A stretch of 64,000 bases of DNA from Raineyella sp. W15-4 (GCF_033170155.1 NZ_CP137079.1:1736001-1800000); one strand, 5' to 3'. Numbered from the stretch's first letter, positions 33,833 to 44,589 are shown. Notes: generated from the letters alone by a model not told the origin. Numbers and translations: made by a program.

Positions 33833-36800
33833 TCAGCGGGATCCGGCCCACCCCGACCGCGACACCGACCGCAGATGCCGCAGCACCACCGACACGGCCG
33901 CCAGTCCCGGCGCGGGAAGCTCCTGGAGCTGCAGCAGCGAACGGTGCGCCCGCTGGGCCGCGGCGGCGTTGTCCTGGATCCACTGCCGCAGCCGCTGGTC
34001 GACCTCTCCGCTGCCCGGCGTGCTGGCGATGACGGTGGCGGTGAGGGACTTCGCGGCGGCGTACACGTCGGCGCGGACGGCGCTGCGGGCCAGCGAGTCC
34101 CACAGTTCGTCGCGGGGCAGCGCGCTGATGCTGGTGAGCAGCCCGTCGATGTCGAACTGCTCGGTGACGGCGAAGTACAGCTCGGCCACGTCGGTGAGGT
34201 CCTCCTGCGCTCCCCTCGCGAGGTCGGTGATGTCCAGCAGGGCAAAGGCGTCGAGCAGCCCCTCCGTCCACCGGGCGAGATCCTCCGGCACCCCGGCGAT
34301 GGTGAGTTCGGTGACGTTCGTCTCGAACCGTTCCCGCTCCGCGCCGTGCAGCAGTTCGTCCATCCGCTGTTCGAAGGCGGCCACGCCCGGACGGTAGCGG
34401 TCGATGTCCGCGCCCAGGGCGGAGTGGGCGGGCCGTTCCAGCAGGATCCACCGGGTCGCCCGGTCGAGCAGCCGACGGGACTCGCGGTGCAGCCGCGCCT
34501 GCACCGCGGTGCCGGCCACGTTGTCGAGTGCCTTCACCCGTTGCATGAACCGGTCGATGTCGAAGACCTCGCGGGCCAGCACCAGCGCCCGGGCGATCTC
34601 GGGCATGGTGGCGCCGGTCTCCTCCAGGGCGCGTTGGGCGAAGGTCATGCCGCCCAGGTTGACCACCGAGTTGGCGACGACGTTGGTGATGATCTCGCGT
34701 CGCAGCGGGTGGCTCTCGGGCAGCCGTGGGAACCGTTCCAGGATCTGGCGGGGGAAGTAGCTGCGCAGCTCATGGCTGAACCACGCCTCGTCCGGCAGGC
34801 CACTGGCGTTGATGTCCTGCTTGAGGGCCAGCTTGACGTACGCCAGCAGGATCGAGCGCTCCGGGCTGGTCAGCCCCTCGTTCGACTTCTCCCGGGCGTG
34901 CAGCTCGGCGTCCGTGGGCAGCGACTCGAGCTCCCGGTCCAGCAGCCCCCGGTCCTCCAGGTAGTGCAGCAGCCGCAGATAGGCGCCCAGCCGTTTGCCG
35001 CCCCGCTCCCGGGAGTGCCCGAGCAGCACGTTCTGGCTGTAGTTGTCCTCCAGGACCAGCCGGACGACCTCGTCCGACATCTCCCGCAGCAGCCGGTTGC
35101 GCTGCTTGTAGGTCAGTTCACCGATCTGGATCAGGCCGGTGAGCGGGATCTTGAGGTTCACCTCGTGGTCGGAGGTGTCGACCCCGGCCGAGTTGTCGAT
35201 GGCGTCGGTGTTGAGATGGATGCCCCGGCGGGCGGCTTCGATCCGGCCGAGCTGGCTGAAGCCCAGATTGCCGCCCTCCCCCACGACCCGCACCCGCAGC
35301 TCGCTGCCGGTGATCCGGACCGGGTCGTTGGCCCGGTCGCCGATCTCGATGTCCGACTCGTCGGTCGCCTTGACGTAGGTGCCGATGCCGCCGTTCCACA
35401 GCAGATCCACCGGCGCCTGCAGCACCGCCCGGATCAGTTCGTGCGGCGACAGCTCGGTGACCCCGTCGGGGAGGCCGAGGGCAGCCCGGATCTGCTCGCT
35501 GACCGGGATGCTCTTGAGTGTACGGGAGAACACCCCGCCGCCGGCGGAGATCACCGCGCGGTCGTAGTCCTGCCAGGAGGACCGGCTGAGCTCGAACAGC
35601 CGCCGCCGCTCGGCCAGGGAGGCCGCCGCGTCGGGATCGGGATCCACGAAGATGTCGCGGTGGTCGAAGGCCGCCACCAACCGGATGTGCGCCGACAGCA
35701 GCATCCCGTTGCCGAAGACGTCGCCGGACATGTCGCCGATGCCGATGACGGTGAAGTCCTCGGCCTGGATGTCGCGGTCCAGCTCCCGGAAGTGCCGCTT
35801 CACCGACTCCCAGGCGCCCCGGGCGGTGATGCCCATCGCCTTGTGGTCGTAGCCGGTGGACCCCCCGGACGCGAAGGCGTCGTCCAGCCAGTAGGCGTAC
35901 GTACGGGCGATCGCGTTGGCGATGTCGGAGAACCGGGCGGTCCCCTTGTCCGCCGCCACCACCAGGTAGGTGTCGTCGCCGTCGTGCCGGACGACCCGGG
36001 GCGGTGGGATCGCCGCGCCGTCGACGACGTTGTCGGTGAGGTCGAGCAGGGCTGCGACGAACAGTTGGTAGGCCTCCCGGCCCCTGGTCGCCCAGCCCTC
36101 CCGGTCCACCGCAGGATCCGGCAGCCCCTTGGGGTAGAAGCCGCCCTTCGCCCCGGTCGGCACGATCACCGCGTTCTTCACGATCTGGGCCTTCACCAGC
36201 CCGAGGATCTCGGTGCGGAAGTCCTCGCGTCGTCCCGACCAGCGCAGCCCGCCCCGGGCGACCTTGCCGAACCGCAGGTGGACGCCCTCGACCCGGGGGC
36301 TGTAGACCCAGATCTCGTACAGCGGATGCGGCAGCGGCATCCCGGGGATGGTCGCCGGGGCCAGCTTGAGGGCGACGGTCGGCTGGGTGGTCGAGGCGTC
36401 GTGCGGGGCCTCCCGGGCGCGCTGGTAGTAGTTGGTCCGCAGCGTCCCACGGATCACGCCGAGGTAGCGGCGCAGGATCCGGTCCTCCTCCAGCGAGGGC
36501 ACCGCCCCGATCAGCGCGTCGAGTCGGGCGACGTCCTCGTCCTCGGCCTTGCGACGCTGCGGGCCGACGGTCCGTCCGCCGAACAGGTCGGGATCGAAGC
36601 GTACGCCGAAGAGTCGCACCAGCAGGGCGGCGATCTCGGGGTGCGCCAGCAGCACCGAGCGCAGGTAGCTCTGGGAGTAGGCGATGCCGATCTGGCGCAG
36701 GTAGCCGGTCACCGCCCGCAGGATGACGATCTGTCGCGAGGTGAGCCCGGCCAGCAGCACCAGCCCGTCCAGCTCGTCCGGCTCCGTCCGGCCCTCCCAG

Positions 36801-38683
36801 GCCGCGGCGAAGGCGTCCTGGAACCGTTCCCGGGTGTCCTCGCCCGCCCAGGTCGCGGCGCCGAGCGGGCGCAGGCCGAAGTCGTAGATGTGGAAGAGGG
36901 TGCCGTCGGAGCGCTCCAGGACGTACGGTCGCTCGCTGGTCACCTCGGTGCCGAGGTGGCTGAAGACCGGCAGGATGCCGCTGAGCGACAGCCAGCCGCG
37001 GCTGTACACCTTGAGTCGGCGTTCGTCGGCCGGGCTGGTCGGGGTGCGGTAGAGGTTGAGCCGCAGTTCGTCGGCGCCGATCCCTTCCAGTTCCCGCAGG
37101 TCGGCGGCGCCGACCCGGGGCGGGAAGACCTCCTTGTACGCGGTCGGGAAGCCGCCCCGGTAGGCCTCGGTGTAGAGATCGCCCAGCCCCTCGCCGAACT
37201 CCTCGATCATCGCCGCGCCGAGGTCCTCGTCCCAGTCCCGGGTGGCTTCGACGATCTGGCTCTCCAGGTCGTCCGGGTCGACCTCGGGGACCTGCCGGCC
37301 GGGCGCCATGTGCAGGATGAAGTGCAGCGTCGCCAGCGGCGATTCGGTGGCCCGGGTGGTGTAGTCCACCGTCTCGCCCTCGAGGCGCTCCCGCAGGATC
37401 CGCGAGACCTCCAGCCGGGCCGCGGTGTTGTAGCGGTCCCGGGGCAGGTAGACCAGGCAGGACATGAACCGGCCGAACGGGTCCCGGCCGAGGAACAGCC
37501 GGGTGCGGATCTGCTCGCGTAGCTGGACGATGGCCAGAGTGTTGCGGGTGAGTTCGGCCACATCGCAGCGGAACAGCTCGTCGCGGGGGTAGTTCTCCAG
37601 CTCGTTGAGCAGTGTCTTGCCGCTGTGCGAGTCGGGCGGGAACCCGGCGGCGTCGAGGACGGCGTTCACCTTGCCCATCAGGTAGGGCACCGTGGTCACC
37701 GACTCGTGGTAGGCGCTGGAGGTGAACAGCCCGACGAACCGGTGGCTGCCGGTCTCGGCACCGGCGGCGTCGTACGTCTTGACGACGATGAGGTCCATGA
37801 AGGCGCGCCGATGGACGGTGGCCCGGGTGTTGGCCTTGGTGACGAGCAGCGGGCCGGCGTCCCAGGCGGCCCGGGCCTCCACCGTGTCGAGGGGCAGCTC
37901 GGTCGCCCCTTCGGCCTGCCGCAGCACCCCGAGCCCGGTGCCGGGCACCGCCGCCGGGGCTCCGTCCTCGCCGACGCCGTACCGGACGTAGCCGAGGAAG
38001 ACGAACTGGTCGGCCAGCAGCCACTCCAGCAGATCCGTCGCCACGGCCGCGTCGGCGCGGTCCGCGGCGGCCAGCGCGGACGTCTCGCGGGTCGCCTGCC
38101 GGGCGTGCTCGACCATCTCCGCCCAGTCGTCGTAGGCGCTGCGGATGTCGGTCAGGGTGGAGCGGACGCCGGCCTCCAGCTGCTGCAGTGCCTCGCGGTC
38201 GGTGGTGCGGACCACCTCGAAGTGCATCCAGGACTCGTCGAGGCCTGCGGTCGGCTCGGGACCGCGGGCGGCGACGTCGAGCAGGGTGCCGTCCGCGGCG
38301 CGTTCGACGGTCATCTGCGGATGGGTGACGAACCGGACGTTGGCGCCCGCCTCCATCAGCGCCGCCGACACCGAGTCCACCAGGAACGGCATGTCGTCGA
38401 TGACGATCTGGACGACGGTGTTCCGGGTCCCCCAGCCGTCGGTCTCGACCGTCGGGGTGAACACCCGCACCCGGGTCTCGCCGAGGCGGCGTTGCGCGGC
38501 CAGCTGCCGGTGCGACAGGGCCGCCCCCAGCAGGTCCTCCGGCCGCAGGGTGGCCAGTGTCTCGGTGCTCAGGTCGCGCCAGAAGGCGCTGAGCAGCGCC
38601 AGCACCTCGTCCGGGTCCATCCCCTCGGCGCGTCCGGCGCCCGCGGCGAGCAGGGCATCGCGCTGCTCAAGAGACACGGCCAT
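33833..38683 (-). CDS. gdh2: NAD-specific glutamate dehydrogenase, large (GDH-180) type
   Basis: A 1616-residue enzyme of the large NAD-glutamate dehydrogenase family, which makes 2-oxoglutarate and ammonium from glutamate for catabolism. The N-terminal third holds ACT-like regulatory segments ([20 protein letters not shown] near residue 93); the catalytic domain follows at about residues 800-1250 with [31 protein letters not shown] and [19 protein letters not shown]. The long C-terminal domain is helical. The large size is normal for GDH180. It is transcribed as the gene before ilvD on the same strand, 97 bases upstream. Confidence 0.95.
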   Translation of the reverse strand: MAVSLEQRDALLAAGAGRAEGMDPDEVLALLSAFWRDLSTETLATLRPEDLLGAALSHRQLAAQRRLGETRVRVFTPTVETDGWGTRNTVVQIVIDDMPFLVDSVSAALMEAGANVRFVTHPQMTVERAADGTLLDVAARGPEPTAGLDESWMHFEVVRTTDREALQQLEAGVRSTLTDIRSAYDDWAEMVEHARQATRETSALAAADRADAAVATDLLEWLLADQFVFLGYVRYGVGEDGAPAAVPGTGLGVLRQAEGATELPLDTVEARAAWDAGPLLVTKANTRATVHRRAFMDLIVVKTYDAAGAETGSHRFVGLFTSSAYHESVTTVPYLMGKVNAVLDAAGFPPDSHSGKTLLNELENYPRDELFRCDVAELTRNTLAIVQLREQIRTRLFLGRDPFGRFMSCLVYLPRDRYNTAARLEVSRILRERLEGETVDYTTRATESPLATLHFILHMAPGRQVPEVDPDDLESQIVEATRDWDEDLGAAMIEEFGEGLGDLYTEAYRGGFPTAYKEVFPPRVGAADLRELEGIGADELRLNLYRTPTSPADERRLKVYSRGWLSLSGILPVFSHLGTEVTSERPYVLERSDGTLFHIYDFGLRPLGAATWAGEDTRERFQDAFAAAWEGRTEPDELDGLVLLAGLTSRQIVILRAVTGYLRQIGIAYSQSYLRSVLLAHPEIAALLVRLFGVRFDPDLFGGRTVGPQRRKAEDEDVARLDALIGAVPSLEEDRILRRYLGVIRGTLRTNYYQRAREAPHDASTTQPTVALKLAPATIPGMPLPHPLYEIWVYSPRVEGVHLRFGKVARGGLRWSGRREDFRTEILGLVKAQIVKNAVIVPTGAKGGFYPKGLPDPAVDREGWATRGREAYQLFVAALLDLTDNVVDGAAIPPPRVVRHDGDDTYLVVAADKGTARFSDIANAIARTYAYWLDDAFASGGSTGYDHKAMGITARGAWESVKRHFRELDRDIQAEDFTVIGIGDMSGDVFGNGMLLSAHIRLVAAFDHRDIFVDPDPDAAASLAERRRLFELSRSSWQDYDRAVISAGGGVFSRTLKSIPVSEQIRAALGLPDGVTELSPHELIRAVLQAPVDLLWNGGIGTYVKATDESDIEIGDRANDPVRITGSELRVRVVGEGGNLGFSQLGRIEAARRGIHLNTDAIDNSAGVDTSDHEVNLKIPLTGLIQIGELTYKQRNRLLREMSDEVVRLVLEDNYSQNVLLGHSRERGGKRLGAYLRLLHYLEDRGLLDRELESLPTDAELHAREKSNEGLTSPERSILLAYVKLALKQDINASGLPDEAWFSHELRSYFPRQILERFPRLPESHPLRREIITNVVANSVVNLGGMTFAQRALEETGATMPEIARALVLAREVFDIDRFMQRVKALDNVAGTAVQARLHRESRRLLDRATRWILLERPAHSALGADIDRYRPGVAAFEQRMDELLHGAERERFETNVTELTIAGVPEDLARWTEGLLDAFALLDITDLARGAQEDLTDVAELYFAVTEQFDIDGLLTSISALPRDELWDSLARSAVRADVYAAAKSLTATVIASTPGSGEVDQRLRQWIQDNAAAAQRAHRSLLQLQELPAPGLAAVSVVLRHLRSVSRSGWAGSR

Positions 38684-38760
38684 GTCCGCACCGACCTCCC
38701 TGTCGTGGGCGGCGCTCCGGCGTCCTCGGGTGGCCGGGCACCTCCTGGATGGCGGGGAGT

Positions 38761-39678
38761 CTACGCGGCCCGGCTCGCCGGCACCGGCGGAACCGCCGCG
38801 GACGCCTCCATCACCCTCCGGACGACGAGGGCGGCGATCTGCGGGTGGTCGGCCAGCACCTCGGCCACGGCCGCGCCCGCCCGCCCGGCCGCGGCACGGA
38901 TCCGGTCGGCGAAGAAGCCCGGGGCGAGCAGATAGGGCACCACGGTCACCCGGCGTGCGCCCGACTCGCGAAGGGCCAGCACCGCTTCGGCGATGTCGGG
39001 GCCGGCACCGGCGGCGTACGCCACCCGGACCGGGACGCCGAGGGACTGGCTCAGCAGGTCGCCGGCCTGGCGGGTCTCGCTGCGCCCCACCGGATGGGAC
39101 GTCCCGGCGGCCGCGAGGACCACCGCGACGGGCTCCGGGTCGACCGCCCGGACCCGGTCGGCCAGCGCCCGGACGACCTCCCCGGCCGGCCCCAGGTGCG
39201 GCGTCACCACCGGGGCGGGGCGGTCGGCACCGACGGTCCCGGCGCCCGCGGAGTGCGCCGGTCCGGTGGTCGGGCGCACCGCGTCCCTCCCGGCCAGACC
39301 GCGGGGGATGTCCACCAGCACGTGGTAGCCGGTCCCGAGCAGCAACGGCACGACGACATCGGCGGCGACACCGGTGGCGATGTCGGTGAAGGTGGGCTCG
39401 CCGGTCGACAGCCAGCCCACCTCCACCCGGGCCGACAGCCGGTCACCGACTGACCGGGCGATCGCCTGCACCACCGGCGCGGCGTCGGGATCCCGGCTGC
39501 CATGGGCGGCCAGGACGACCGTACTGTCGCCACCGGTCCCGTCCCGTGACGTCGGGAGCCCCGGCGCTCCGGGACGGTCCGGTGTCTCGAACGGTCCGCG
39601 CATTCGCCCGGCGGGTTCCGGATCACCCTCGCCGGCGACCGGCCCCCCGTCCGCCGGGTCGAGTGCGCGGGGCGTCAT
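38761..39678 (-). CDS. Sirohydrochlorin chelatase (CbiX-type) in the sulfur operon
   Basis: A 305-residue protein with two CbiX-like halves. The first conserved HGS motif is AAHGSRDPDAAPVV near residue 57, with the second half beginning AVVLAAAGTSHPVGRSETRQ near residue 186 and ending LLAPGFFADRIRAAAG. It inserts iron (siroheme) or cobalt into sirohydrochlorin; being the last gene of the cys operon, it most likely makes siroheme for the sulfite reductase. Its ATG overlaps the cysN stop by one base (TGATG). The first 50 residues are a Pro/Gly-rich extension with no known fold. Confidence 0.88.
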   Translation of the reverse strand: MTPRALDPADGGPVAGEGDPEPAGRMRGPFETPDRPGAPGLPTSRDGTGGDSTVVLAAHGSRDPDAAPVVQAIARSVGDRLSARVEVGWLSTGEPTFTDIATGVAADVVVPLLLGTGYHVLVDIPRGLAGRDAVRPTTGPAHSAGAGTVGADRPAPVVTPHLGPAGEVVRALADRVRAVDPEPVAVVLAAAGTSHPVGRSETRQAGDLLSQSLGVPVRVAYAAGAGPDIAEAVLALRESGARRVTVVPYLLAPGFFADRIRAAAGRAGAAVAEVLADHPQIAALVVRRVMEASAAVPPVPASRAA

Positions 39679-40973
39679 CAGATCACCCAGTCGGTGTCGT
39701 CGCCGCCGTCCGGGTCGGTGCTGACCACCATGCCCGCGGCGAGCGTGCCGGCCTGCTGCGGGTCGACCAGCAGGAACGCTCCGGTGTGCCGGGCCCGGGC
39801 GTACGGCTCGGTCGGCAGGTCGGCGGCCAGGTGCAGCCGCACCCGGCCGATGTCGTTGAGCTCCAGTCGCTCAGCGGCCCGGCCGACCAGGGTGTCGAGG
39901 TCCAGCTTGGCATCGATCGTCCGGACGATCGCCTGGACCGTACGGGCGCCGTTCTTCACCAGCACCCGGGCCCCCTCCACCAGCGGCCGCTCGGCCAGCC
40001 AGCAGACCAGCGCGTCGAGATCGCGGGTCGGCGCCGGCCGGTCCTCCGCCGCGGCGATCAGGTCACCGCGGGCGATGTCGATGTCGTCGGAGAGCCGCAG
40101 CGTCACCGACTGCGGGGCGAACGCCTCGTCGAGCTCCCGGTCGGCCAGGTCGATGCCGACCACCCGGGTGTGCCGTCCCGACGGCAGCACGACGACCTCG
40201 TCGCCGGGGCGGACAACCCCGCCGGCGATCCGGCCGGCGTAGCCGCGGTACTCGCGGTGCTGCTCGTCGAGCGCGCCGGACTGCGGGCGGATGACGTACT
40301 GCACCGGGAAGCGCAGCGGTTGGGTGCGTGGATCGTCACCGGACGGCAGCTCCTCCAGCACCTCCAGCAGGGCCGGCCCGTGATACCAGGTGGTGATCGA
40401 GGACCGGTCCGCGATGTTGTCGCCGACCAGGGCCGACACCGGGATGACGGTGACGTCGGTGAGGCCCAGGCCGTTGGCGACGTGACGGATGTCGATCTCG
40501 ACGGCGCGGAAGGTCGCCTCGTCGTAGTCGACCAGGTCGATCTTGTTCACCGCGACGACGACGTGCGGGACGCGGAGCAGCGAGGCGACCGCGAGGTGGC
40601 GACGGGTCTGCTCGAGCACCCCGTGGCGGATGTCGACCAGCAGCACGATGACGTCGGCGGTGCTGGAGCCGGTCACCGTGTTGCGGGTGTACTGCACGTG
40701 ACCGGGGCAGTCGGCCAGGATGAACGAGCGGCGCGGGGTGGCGAAGTAGCGGTAGGCCACGTCGATGGTGATGCCCTGCTCCCGTTCGGCGCGCAGGCCG
40801 TCGGTGAGCAGCGCGAGGTCCGCCCCGGTGAGGCCGCGTTCCCGGCTGACCCGCTCCACCGCGTCCATCTGGTCGGCCAGGATCGACTTGGTGTCGTGCA
40901 GCAACCGGCCTACCAGGGTCGACTTGCCGTCGTCCACCGAGCCGGCGGTGGCCAGGCGAAGCAGCGTGCTCAT
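39678..40973 (-). CDS. cysN: Sulfate adenylyltransferase subunit 1 (GTPase subunit)
   Basis: A 431-residue EF-Tu-like GTPase that drives adenosine-5'-phosphosulfate formation with CysD. The G1 loop is AGSVDDGKSTLVGRLLHDTK (residues about 10-29), G3 DCPGHVQYTRN, and G4 NKIDLVDYDEA; G2 lies at GITIDVAYRYF. Two beta-barrel domains follow. There is no fused CysC kinase domain, consistent with an APS-reducing pathway. ATG 40973 overlaps the cysD stop by one base. Confidence 0.95.
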   Translation of the reverse strand: MSTLLRLATAGSVDDGKSTLVGRLLHDTKSILADQMDAVERVSRERGLTGADLALLTDGLRAEREQGITIDVAYRYFATPRRSFILADCPGHVQYTRNTVTGSSTADVIVLLVDIRHGVLEQTRRHLAVASLLRVPHVVVAVNKIDLVDYDEATFRAVEIDIRHVANGLGLTDVTVIPVSALVGDNIADRSSITTWYHGPALLEVLEELPSGDDPRTQPLRFPVQYVIRPQSGALDEQHREYRGYAGRIAGGVVRPGDEVVVLPSGRHTRVVGIDLADRELDEAFAPQSVTLRLSDDIDIARGDLIAAAEDRPAPTRDLDALVCWLAERPLVEGARVLVKNGARTVQAIVRTIDAKLDLDTLVGRAAERLELNDIGRVRLHLAADLPTEPYARARHTGAFLLVDPQQAGTLAAGMVVSTDPDGGDDTDWVI

Positions 40974-41914
40974 CAGAAGTAGCCTTCCTTCTTGCGGTCC
41001 TCCATGGCCGCCTCGGAGAGGCGGTCGTCGGCGCGGGTGGCGCCCCGTTCGGTCAGGGTGGTGGCGGCGACCTCGGCGATCACCCGGCCGACGGTGTCCG
41101 CGTCGGACTCCACCGCACCGGTGCACGACATGTCCCCGACGGTGCGGTAGCGCACCCGCTTGCGGACCACCGTCTCGCCCTCCCGGGGGCGGGAGACCGG
41201 CGAGTCGGCCAGCCACATGCCGTCGTGGCGGAAGACATCTCGCTGATGGGCGTAGTAGAGGCTGGGCAGTTCGATGTTCTCGCGCTCGATGTAGCGCCAG
41301 ATCTCCAGCTCGGTCCAGTTGCTCAACGGGAACACCCGGACGTGCTCGCCGGGGCGGTGCCGGGCGTTGTAGAGGTCCCACAGCTCAGGGCGCTGATTAC
41401 GGGGGTCCCACTGGCCGAACTCGTCGCGCAGGCTGACGATGCGTTCCTTGGCCCGGGCCTTCTCCTCGTCGCGGCGGCCGCCGCCGTAGACCGCGTCGAA
41501 CCGGCCGGCGGCGATGGCGTCGAGCAGCGGCTGGGTCTGCAGCGGGTTGCGGGTCCCGTCGGCGCGCTCCACCAGTCGACCGTCGTCGATGTAGTCCTGC
41601 ACCGTGGCGACCACCAGGGTCAGCCCGAGCCGCTCGACCGTACGGTCCCGGAAGTCGAGCACCTCGGGGAAGTTGTGCCCGGTGTCGACGTGCAGCACCG
41701 GGAACGGCACCTTTCCCGGCCAGAAGGCCTTGGCCGCGAGGTGCAGCATCACCACCGAGTCCTTGCCACCGCTGAACAGCAGCACCGGGCGCTCCAGTTC
41801 CGCGGTCACCTCGCGGAAGATGTGGATCGCCTCGCTCTCCAGCGTGTCGAGCTGGCTCAGCTCGTACGGGCGGGTCGGGGCGTCGTCGAGAGGGGTCACG
41901 AAGTCGGTGCTCAC
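40973..41914 (-). CDS. cysD: Sulfate adenylyltransferase subunit 2
   Basis: A 313-residue ATP sulfurylase catalytic subunit that combines sulfate with ATP. The PP-loop LLFSGGKDSVVMLHLAAKAF (SGGKDS) is near residues 46-65, the FPVLHVDTGHNFPE strand near 75 and the C-terminal RYRTVGDMSCTGAVES region near 260. The start is GTG 41914, overlapping the cysH stop as GTGA; an ATG at 41929 five codons upstream would overlap cysH more deeply. It forms a heterodimer with CysN encoded next. Confidence 0.95.
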   Translation of the reverse strand: MSTDFVTPLDDAPTRPYELSQLDTLESEAIHIFREVTAELERPVLLFSGGKDSVVMLHLAAKAFWPGKVPFPVLHVDTGHNFPEVLDFRDRTVERLGLTLVVATVQDYIDDGRLVERADGTRNPLQTQPLLDAIAAGRFDAVYGGGRRDEEKARAKERIVSLRDEFGQWDPRNQRPELWDLYNARHRPGEHVRVFPLSNWTELEIWRYIERENIELPSLYYAHQRDVFRHDGMWLADSPVSRPREGETVVRKRVRYRTVGDMSCTGAVESDADTVGRVIAEVAATTLTERGATRADDRLSEAAMEDRKKEGYF

Positions 41915-42723
41915 AGGTGGATCCCGCATTCAGTCTTGGCGAGGCCGGCCCAGCGGCCGGCCCGTGGATCTTCACCGGGTTCCACCCGGCGGGTACAGGG
42001 TTCGCAGCCGATCGACGGGTAGCCGTCGATCAGCAGCGGGTTGATCGGGACGCCGTGGCGGCCCGCGTAGTCGATCACGTCGTCGAAGGTCCAGGCGGCG
42101 AGCGGGTTCAGCTTCACCATCCGGTGGGTGTGGTCCCATTCGACCAGTTGGGCGTTGCGGCGCAGGGCGTTGTCCTCGCGACGCAGCCCGGTGACCCAGG
42201 CCTCGTAGCCGGCCAGCTCGCGGCCGAGCGGCTCGACCTTGCGCAGCGCACAGCACCGGCCGGGGTCACGGGCGAACAGGTCCTTGCCGTACTCGGCGTC
42301 CTGCTCGGCGACGGTCTGCCGGGGCAGCACATCGATGACATTGACCGGCAGGACGGTGGCGATCTCAGCGCGGGTGCCCAGGGTCTCGGCGAAGTGGTAG
42401 CCGGTCTCCAGGAACAGCACGTCGACGCCCGGGTGCAGGCTGGACACCAGGTGCGGCAGCACGGTGTCACCGGCCATCGAGCAGGCGACGGCCAGGGCGT
42501 CCCCGAACTCCTCGGCGGCCCAGGAGAGCACCTCCTCCGCGGTGGCGTCGGCGAATCGCCGGCCGGCCTCCTCGGCGATGGCCCGCAGCTCGTCCTCCGG
42601 GCGGCGGCGCCCCGGGCCGTGGCCGGCCGGCGCGGAATCGTACGGCCCCGGCCCGTCATCGACCGGAGCTGTGTTGGTGGACCCCGGCCCGTCACCGACC
42701 GGGGTCTGGGATGCGGTCGTCAC
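41911..42723 (-). CDS. cysH: Adenylylsulfate (APS) reductase, [4Fe-4S] type
   Basis: A 270-residue CysH homologue that reduces APS to sulfite with thioredoxin. The iron-sulfur cysteines are visible as CCALRKVEPL near residue 160 and GCEPCTRR plus the catalytic-tail ECGIHL at the C-terminus; the presence of the CC and CxxC cluster cysteines marks the APS-specific, cluster-containing type. The N-terminal 40 residues are a Gly/Pro/Asp repeat (DGPG motif three times) not found in the core enzyme. The start is GTG 42723, overlapping the sirA stop as GTGA. Confidence 0.93.
   Translation of the reverse strand: MTTASQTPVGDGPGSTNTAPVDDGPGPYDSAPAGHGPGRRRPEDELRAIAEEAGRRFADATAEEVLSWAAEEFGDALAVACSMAGDTVLPHLVSSLHPGVDVLFLETGYHFAETLGTRAEIATVLPVNVIDVLPRQTVAEQDAEYGKDLFARDPGRCCALRKVEPLGRELAGYEAWVTGLRREDNALRRNAQLVEWDHTHRMVKLNPLAAWTFDDVIDYAGRHGVPINPLLIDGYPSIGCEPCTRRVEPGEDPRAGRWAGLAKTECGIHL
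42646..42702. repeat. Tandem in-frame repeat in the cysH N-terminus
   Basis: Two near-identical 21-base copies (42646-42666 and 42682-42702; one difference) with a 36-base period, equal to 12 codons. They encode the DGPG repeats of the CysH leader, the third protein copy being more diverged. Confidence 0.6.
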
Positions 42724-44441
42724 AGGAACTCCTTGTCATCACTGCGTGCCACCCAGGCGGAGAAGCTCTCCCCGGCCAGGCGCTGGTCCAGGAAACGTCG
42801 AACCACGCGCTCAACGTAACCCGGAACGTCCTCCGCACCCACCTTGAGCCCACGCACCGTACGCCCCAGCCCGGCCTCCTCCCGGTCGCCGGAGGCGAGA
42901 CCGCCGCCGAGGTGGACCTGGAACCCGAACTCCGAACCGCCCAGCAGTTGGCCCTTCAGGCCGATGTCGGCGGTCTGGATCCGGGCGCAGGAGTTCGGGC
43001 AGCCGTTGAGGTGCAGGCTGATCGGAGTGTCGATGTCGACCCCGGCGAAGCGTTGCTCGAGGTCGTCGATCACCCGTGCGGCCAGTCCCTTGGTCTCGAC
43101 GAAGGCCAGCTTGCAGTACTCGATGCCGGTGCAGGCCATCGTCGAGCGGCGGAACGGGCTGGGCCGGGCGGTCAGTCCCACCGCCTCCATCGCGGTGACC
43201 AGTTCCTCCACCTTGTCCGGATCGACGTCGAGGACCAGCAGCTTCTGGTGCGGGGTGAAGCTGATCCGGCGGGAACCGGCCGCCTCGGCCAGCTTCGCGA
43301 TCCGGGCCAGTCGGGTGCCGCCGATCCGGCCGACGGTGGGGGCGAAACCGACGTACTTGCGGCCGTCCTTCTGGTCGTGGATGCCGACGTGGTCGCCGGA
43401 GGTCCCGTCGGGGATCGGGGCGGGGCCGTCCGGCAGGGCGCGGTGCAGGTACTCCTCCTCCAGGACCCGGCGGAACTTCTCCGCACCCCAGTCGGCGACC
43501 AGGAACTTCAGCCGGGCCTTGTTGCGCAGCCGGCGGTAGCCGTAGTCGCGGAAGATCGAGATCACGCCGGCCCACACCTCGGCCGCCTCTTCGGGGCGGA
43601 CGAACACCCCGAGGCGCTCGGCGAACCGTGGCGCCGTGGACAGCCCGCCGCCGACCCACAGGTCGTAGCCGGCGCCGAGCTCCGGGTGGCGTACGCCGAC
43701 GAAGGAGATGTCGTTGATCTCGTGGACGACGTCGAGGCTGGGGTGGCCGGTGATGGCGGTCTTGAACTTGCGGGGGAGGTTGGTGAACGCCCCGGTGTTG
43801 ATGTATTTGTCGCGGAGCTCCTCGATCAGCGGGGTGGGATCGATGATCTCGTCGGCCGCGATGCCGGCGACCGGGCTGCCGAGGAAGGCCCGCGGGGTGT
43901 CGCCGCAGGCGGTGATGGTGTCCAGGCCGACCTCGTCGAGCCGGCGCCAGATCTCCGGCACGTCCTCGATCCGGATCCAGTGGAACTGGATGTTCTGCCG
44001 GTCGGTGATGTCCAGGCTGTCTCGGGCGAGGTCCTGCGAGATCGACGCGATGGTCCGCACCTGGTCGGTGCTGAGGATCCGGCCGTCGACCCGGATCCGC
44101 TGCATGAAGTAGCGGGACGACAGCTCGGCATCGGTGAGTTTGCCGGTGCGGGTGGCGTCGAGGGTCTGGTCGCGCTGGGTGTAGAGGCCCCACCAGCGCA
44201 TCCGCCCGTAGAGGTCGTCGGCGGGGATGGAGTCGAAGCCCTCGGTGGCGTACGTCTCCAGGATCCGGGCCCGGACGTTGAGGCCGTCGTCCGCGGCCTT
44301 GAACACCTCGTTGGGGTTGAGCGGCGTACGGCCGTCGACGGCCCACTGACCGTTGGACCGATCCTTCTTGGGGCCGCGGACGCGCTCCCCCACGGGTGCG
44401 GGACCGGGGCTGGTCGTGGTGGTCGTACGGTCGTAGGACAC
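42720..44441 (-). CDS. sirA: Ferredoxin-dependent sulfite reductase (SirA/NirA type)
   Basis: A 573-residue siroheme enzyme that reduces sulfite to sulfide with ferredoxin. Two homologous halves each carry a nitrite/sulfite reductase ferredoxin-like domain; the [4Fe-4S]-siroheme cysteines are in ACTGIEYCK (C-x5-C, with the YC pair seen in mycobacterial NirA) and NGCPNSCARIQ (C-x3-C). It is first in the cys operon. GTG 44441 is chosen because it follows GAGGAGA; the 30 codons before it are Arg/Gly-rich. It requires siroheme, supplied presumably by the chelatase at the end of the operon. Confidence 0.95.
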   Translation of the reverse strand: MSYDRTTTTTSPGPAPVGERVRGPKKDRSNGQWAVDGRTPLNPNEVFKAADDGLNVRARILETYATEGFDSIPADDLYGRMRWWGLYTQRDQTLDATRTGKLTDAELSSRYFMQRIRVDGRILSTDQVRTIASISQDLARDSLDITDRQNIQFHWIRIEDVPEIWRRLDEVGLDTITACGDTPRAFLGSPVAGIAADEIIDPTPLIEELRDKYINTGAFTNLPRKFKTAITGHPSLDVVHEINDISFVGVRHPELGAGYDLWVGGGLSTAPRFAERLGVFVRPEEAAEVWAGVISIFRDYGYRRLRNKARLKFLVADWGAEKFRRVLEEEYLHRALPDGPAPIPDGTSGDHVGIHDQKDGRKYVGFAPTVGRIGGTRLARIAKLAEAAGSRRISFTPHQKLLVLDVDPDKVEELVTAMEAVGLTARPSPFRRSTMACTGIEYCKLAFVETKGLAARVIDDLEQRFAGVDIDTPISLHLNGCPNSCARIQTADIGLKGQLLGGSEFGFQVHLGGGLASGDREEAGLGRTVRGLKVGAEDVPGYVERVVRRFLDQRLAGESFSAWVARSDDKEFL

Positions 44442-44521
44442 GGGGTCTCCTCGGCTTCGGGGCAGGTCGTCACCGCCACGCCCGGCTCGGCGGACGCGTA
44501 CCGGGGCGGGCGTTGTCCGCC

Positions 44522-44570
44522 CCGGTATCATCTGAGGTTAATGAACCCATAGCAAAAAGTAAAACCTGTG
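44522..44570 (-). promoter_or_regulatory. AT-rich presumptive promoter of the cys operon
   Basis: The 148-base gap upstream of sirA contains an AT-rich stretch (A-rich around 44550-44566 on the plus strand) that stands out in this GC-rich window. On the minus strand it offers TGATAC as a -10 candidate and TTGCTA upstream, though the spacing of about 19 bases is long. No clear palindromic operator is visible. Confidence 0.35.
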
Positions 44571-44589
44571 CTTCATCCCACAGTCCCGG

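Noticed and set aside
33875-37522. A 1215-codon open frame antisense to the glutamate dehydrogenase gene
   Set aside because: It is a shadow of the high-GC coding strand: the composition is Arg/Gly/Pro/His biased and shows no family, while the opposite strand encodes a complete conserved enzyme.
42811-44346. A 511-codon open frame in another frame of sirA
   Set aside because: It lies entirely inside sirA on the same strand in another phase, with Arg/Pro/His-rich low-complexity translation.
44522-44570. SAM or cobalamin riboswitch in front of the cys operon
   Set aside because: The AT-rich patch lacks the conserved stems and the gap of 148 bases shows no multi-helix structure I can draw.
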